Shown here piece after piece: positions 60,902-64,000 of a stretch of DNA of 64,000 bases; position 1 is the first letter of the stretch; each line of letters opens with the position of its first letter. The notes under the pieces are model-generated. The model was not told the origin of the DNA. It worked only from the letters and a program-made list of their open reading frames with translations, and ran no database searches. The position numbers were made by a program, and so were the translations under genes. The stretch spans positions 89,345-153,344 of the forward strand of contig JAODBD010000008.1 of assembly GCA_025463785.1 (NCBI GenBank), given 5' to 3'. The stretch comes from Glaciihabitans sp. (GTDB taxonomy: Bacteria; Actinomycetota; Actinomycetes; Actinomycetales; Microbacteriaceae).

Positions 60902-63640
60902 CTAGACCCGGGGCTTTTCCTTCAACTCGATCGTCTCGATTTCGTCGCCGATCTGGATGTCGTTGAAACGACCCAGCCCGATGCCCGCCTCGAAGTCCGT
61001 GCGGACCTCGGTGACGTCATCCTTGAAGCGGCGCAGCGACTCGATGGCCAGGTTGTCGCCCACGACGATGCCGTCGCGGATGACGCGAGCCTTGGCATTT
61101 CGTGTGATCGTTCCCGACCGCACGATGACACCGGCGACGTTCCCGAACTTCGAGGAGGAGAAGACCTCGCGGATCTCGGCGACACCAGACTGCACCTCTT
61201 CGAACTCCGGCTTGAGCATTCCCTTGAGGGAGTTCTCAATGTCTTCGAGCGCGGCGTAAATGACCGAGTAGAACCGAACATCCACACCCTCACGGGCAGC
61301 GCGCTCGCGCGCCTTCGTGTCGGGGCGAACGTTGAACCCGATGATGATCGCGTTGTCGACCGTTGCGAGGTTGACATCGCTCTCGGTGACGGCACCAACA
61401 CCACGGTGGATGATGCGCAGGGCGACCGAGTCGTCCACATCGATCTTGAGCAGCGACTCTTCGAGTGCTTCAACAGCACCGGAAACGTCACCCTTGATGA
61501 TGAGGTTGAGCGCGTCGACCTTGCCCTCTTCGAGCGCACGGGTGAAGTCCTCAAGCGAGATGCGCTTGCGGGCACGAGCCAGCTGGGCATTGCGCTCGAC
61601 TGCCTCACGCTTTTCGGCGATCTGACGAGCCGTGCGGTCATCCTCGATGACAAGGAACGTGTCGCCTGCGCGGGGCACGCTCGACAGGCCCTGCACCTGC
61701 ACGGGACGCGCTGGCTGAGCCTCGAGAACGGCGGTGCCATCCTCGTCGGTCATGGCCCGAACCTTGCCGTAAGCGGTGCCCGCCACGATCGAGTCACCGA
61801 CACGCAGTGTTCCCGACTGGATGAGCACGGTTGCGACCGCACCGCGACCCTTATCGAGGCGAGCCTCGATGGCGACGCCGCGGGCATCCTTGTTCGGGTT
61901 GGCGCGCAGGTCGAGGCCGGCATCCGCTGTCAGCAACACGGCATCCAGGAGCTTGTCGATGCCGAGGTTGTTGAGTGCAGACACGTCGACGAACATGGTC
62001 TCGCCGCCGTACTCTTCTGCGACCAGGCCGAACTCGGTGAGCTGCTGGCGAACCTTCGCGGGGTTTGCGCCGTCCTTGTCGATCTTGTTGACCGCGACCA
62101 CGATCGGCACGTTTGCTGCCTGTGCGTGGTTGAGAGCCTCAACGGTCTGCGGCATGATGCCGTCGTCCGCCGCGACAACCAGGATCGCGATGTCGGTCAC
62201 CTGCGCACCACGGGCACGCATGGCGGTGAACGCCTCGTGGCCAGGTGTGTCGATAAAGGTGATAGCGCGCTCGTGGCCCTCGTGCTCGGTCCAGACCTGG
62301 TATGCACCGATGTGCTGGGTGATTCCACCCGCCTCACCGGCCACGACGTTGGCCTTACGGATGGCGTCGAGGAGCTTGGTCTTACCGTGGTCTACGTGGC
62401 CCATGACGGTCACTACCGGCGGACGAATCTCGAGGTCTTCGTCGTCTTCGTCTTCGAGCTCCTGATCGAGATCGATGTCGAAGCCACTCAGCAGTTCGCG
62501 ATCTTCATCCTCTGGAGACACCATCTGGATCTTGAAGCCGAGCTCTTCGCCCAATACCTCAAAGGTTGCCTCGTCGAGTGACTCGGTCGCCGTTGCCATC
62601 TCGCCGAGGTGGAACAACACCGTGACCAGGTTGCCTGGGCTGGCGTCGATCTTGTCGGCGAAGTCTGTGATGGATGCGCCACGACGAAGGCGAACGACGG
62701 TCTTGCCGTCACCGCGCGGGACGCTGACGCCACCGAGCGACGGAGCTTCGCGTAGTTCGAACTCTGCCCTCTTCGTACGCTTCGACTTGCGAGCCTTGCT
62801 CTTGCCACCACCGCGACCGAATGCGCCAGCTGTGCCGCCACCTGGGCCGCGACCACGGCCGCCACCGCCACCCGGGCGGGGAGCACCAAAACCCGGGGTC
62901 GCGCCTGGCGCGCCACCCGGACGCTGGAAGCCACCCGCTGCCGGGCGGCCTGCACCACCCGGACGCTGCTGGTACGGAGCGCCACCCGGGCCACCCGGGC
63001 GCTGGCCGAAGCCACCGGGACGCGCACCCTGGCCAGCCCCACCCGGACGCGGAGCGCCTGGACGAGGTGCCGCTGGACGCGGAATCGAGCCCGGGGTTGC
63101 CGAACCTGGACGCTGCATACCCTGATTGCTCGCAAACGGGTTGTTACCCGGACGCGGAGCGCCTGGACGCTGCATGCCCTGATTGCTGGCGAAGGGATTA
63201 TTGCCCGGACGCGGCGTACCCGGACGCGGGATGCCCGAAGCGACCTCGTGGGTTGCCTCAGGGGCTTCGGCGGCGGGCTCTTCTGCCCGAGGTGCGGGCG
63301 CCGCGGCTGCGGCCGCTGCTGCAGCCTGGCGCTCGGCGACCGTAAGGGGCGGCGGGGCGATGGGGGCGACATCCGCATCGGGTGTTACGACGGGTGCCTC
63401 CGCGATCGGCTTCGCAGTCGGGCGCGGCGCAGCAGCCTTCACTGGTGCAGGCGCCGCGGCTGGAGCCGGCTTGATGCCGGCGGCCTCGAGCGCAGCCTTC
63501 AGACGGCGTGCGACCGGGGGTTCAATGCTTGAAGAAGGTCCCTTGACGTATTCGCCCATTTCCTTGAGCTTGTCTAGGGCAACCTTGCTGTCGACGCCCA
63601 ATTCGGCGGCGACTTCGTGTACGCGTGGTTTGGCAGCCAC
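60902..63640 (-). CDS. infB: Translation initiation factor IF-2
   Basis: 912 residues from GTG 63640 (AGGAG, spacer AGAA). The N-terminal domain [18 protein letters not shown] is followed by a long Pro/Gly/Arg-rich linker with a duplicated unit [14 protein letters not shown] (144-159 and 163-178) and repeated RPGG; then G1 GHVDHGKT, G2 [11 protein letters not shown]3 DTPGHEAF, G4 NKIDKDG, followed by domains II-IV. Brings initiator tRNA to the ribosome. Confidence 0.97.
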   Translation of the reverse strand: MAAKPRVHEVAAELGVDSKVALDKLKEMGEYVKGPSSSIEPPVARRLKAALEAAGIKPAPAAAPAPVKAAAPRPTAKPIAEAPVVTPDADVAPIAPPPLTVAERQAAAAAAAAAPAPRAEEPAAEAPEATHEVASGIPRPGTPRPGNNPFASNQGMQRPGAPRPGNNPFASNQGMQRPGSATPGSIPRPAAPRPGAPRPGGAGQGARPGGFGQRPGGPGGAPYQQRPGGAGRPAAGGFQRPGGAPGATPGFGAPRPGGGGGRGRGPGGGTAGAFGRGGGKSKARKSKRTKRAEFELREAPSLGGVSVPRGDGKTVVRLRRGASITDFADKIDASPGNLVTVLFHLGEMATATESLDEATFEVLGEELGFKIQMVSPEDEDRELLSGFDIDLDQELEDEDDEDLEIRPPVVTVMGHVDHGKTKLLDAIRKANVVAGEAGGITQHIGAYQVWTEHEGHERAITFIDTPGHEAFTAMRARGAQVTDIAILVVAADDGIMPQTVEALNHAQAANVPIVVAVNKIDKDGANPAKVRQQLTEFGLVAEEYGGETMFVDVSALNNLGIDKLLDAVLLTADAGLDLRANPNKDARGVAIEARLDKGRGAVATVLIQSGTLRVGDSIVAGTAYGKVRAMTDEDGTAVLEAQPARPVQVQGLSSVPRAGDTFLVIEDDRTARQIAEKREAVERNAQLARARKRISLEDFTRALEEGKVDALNLIIKGDVSGAVEALEESLLKIDVDDSVALRIIHRGVGAVTESDVNLATVDNAIIIGFNVRPDTKARERAAREGVDVRFYSVIYAALEDIENSLKGMLKPEFEEVQSGVAEIREVFSSSKFGNVAGVIVRSGTITRNAKARVIRDGIVVGDNLAIESLRRFKDDVTEVRTDFEAGIGLGRFNDIQIGDEIETIELKEKPRV

Positions 63641-63730
63641 TTCTCTCCTGTTCGAGTCTGCACCCGAACAGGGGCAGACCATTAGTGACGGACGGGTCTC
63701 ATTTCGAGCCGCTCATTAGTTGTCCATTGG

Positions 63731-64000
63731 TCAATCAGCCATTTCGTTGAGAGGAGCAATCCGCTCCTCGCCGCTTGTAACTAACACTGCAAGTAACCTG
63801 CTGGAATCCAGCGCGACGCTAACCCGAAACGCTCGGCCAAGGGCTTTGCGCGCAATCGACTTCTCGACACATGCTGGAGTGGGATGTACCCACGCACCGC
63901 GGCCGGGAAGTACTGCGGACGGATCCGGCAGAACAACGCCGTCTCGCGCGACAACCCTCAACAAAGAGGACTTTTCGACGCGAGCGCGGCAGCCAAGGCA
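63731..64000 (-). CDS. ylxR: YlxR-family RNA-binding protein (partial, 5' end outside window)
   Basis: The frame continues through the window edge as CLGCRARVEKSSLLRVVARDG, then VLPGRGAWVHPTPACVEKSIARKALGRAF, the DUF448/YlxR signature, ending LNEMAD. Usually encoded between nusA and infB, as here (infB follows). Binds RNA; reported to regulate RNase P in bacilli (family knowledge). Confidence 0.9.
   Translation of the reverse strand, partial: CLGCRARVEKSSLLRVVARDGVVLPDPSAVLPGRGAWVHPTPACVEKSIARKALGRAFRVSVALDSSRLLAVLVTSGEERIAPLNEMAD

Noticed and set aside
60896..62581. Long plus-strand frame opposite infB
   Set aside because: Antisense shadow of infB with no family features. High GC keeps such frames open.
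1..64000. CRISPR array, tRNA, rRNA, prophage, insertion sequences
   Set aside because: Searched by eye for spaced direct repeats, tRNA-like cloverleaf ends, transposase and integrase motifs; none seen.

Overview
The window is GC-rich, densely coded DNA from an actinobacterium, most probably a member of the Microbacteriaceae (inference). Supporting signs are GTG and TTG starts, a Ku/LigD end-joining locus, a HelD/HelR-type RNA polymerase recycling helicase, DUF2510 proteins, a Pol-PE protein, the ylxR-infB-rbfA / truB-ribF translation genes, and intergenic palindromes of a kind I associate with that family. I see no tRNA, rRNA, CRISPR array, prophage or insertion sequence.

Positions 1-14200 hold stress, redox and DNA-repair genes: a partial dienelactone hydrolase coupled to an aldo/keto reductase, a NERD protein, the HelD-type helicase, membrane and hypothetical genes, a shrunken MDR reductase, a glycolate/D-lactate-type FAD oxidase, an Ada-AlkA fusion, a DUF6328 membrane protein, and the end-joining set (Ku on minus; Pol-PE and ATP-dependent ligase as two separate genes on plus). 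Positions 14200-32600 are mixed: aspartase, PiT phosphate transporter with a coupled small membrane protein, two tandem DUF2510 proteins, an aminotransferase class IV enzyme, maltokinase, a DksA/TraR zinc-finger protein, a metallophosphoesterase, a SNF2 helicase overlapping a Stealth-type phosphotransferase, a Rieske-tailed FAD oxidoreductase, an M20 peptidase and a GDSL hydrolase.

The most distinctive region is 32848-48162, sixteen consecutive minus-strand genes that together read as a nucleoside uptake and catabolism island. In transcription order: ribokinase, DeoC-like aldolase, GntR regulator, nucleoside hydrolase, ECF S, A, A' and T transporter subunits, two tandem uridine-phosphorylase paralogues, an MFS permease and a second nucleoside hydrolase; then a second unit with a SorC/DeoR regulator, canonical DeoC, an aldehyde dehydrogenase and a truncated aldehyde dehydrogenase. 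Imported (deoxy)nucleosides would be split by hydrolases or phosphorylases, the freed sugar phosphorylated by RbsK and cleaved by DeoC, and the acetaldehyde oxidised. The same operator-like palindrome (YTGCTCAWATGAGCAR) lies upstream of both units, which suggests that the SorC regulator controls them jointly. A second, GntR-type palindrome lies at the rbsK start.

Positions 48262-64000 hold an SRPBCC protein, a ROK kinase, a CynX-type MFS exporter, ribF, two small membrane genes, truB, a TetR/MFS divergent pair with two operator copies, a PanE-like reductase, a uridine-kinase-like P-loop protein, mutY, a DoxX-like gene, an RNB ribonuclease, rbfA, infB and the 3' part of ylxR. The usual rbfA-truB-ribF neighbourhood is interrupted here by about 6.5 kb of mostly opposite-strand genes.
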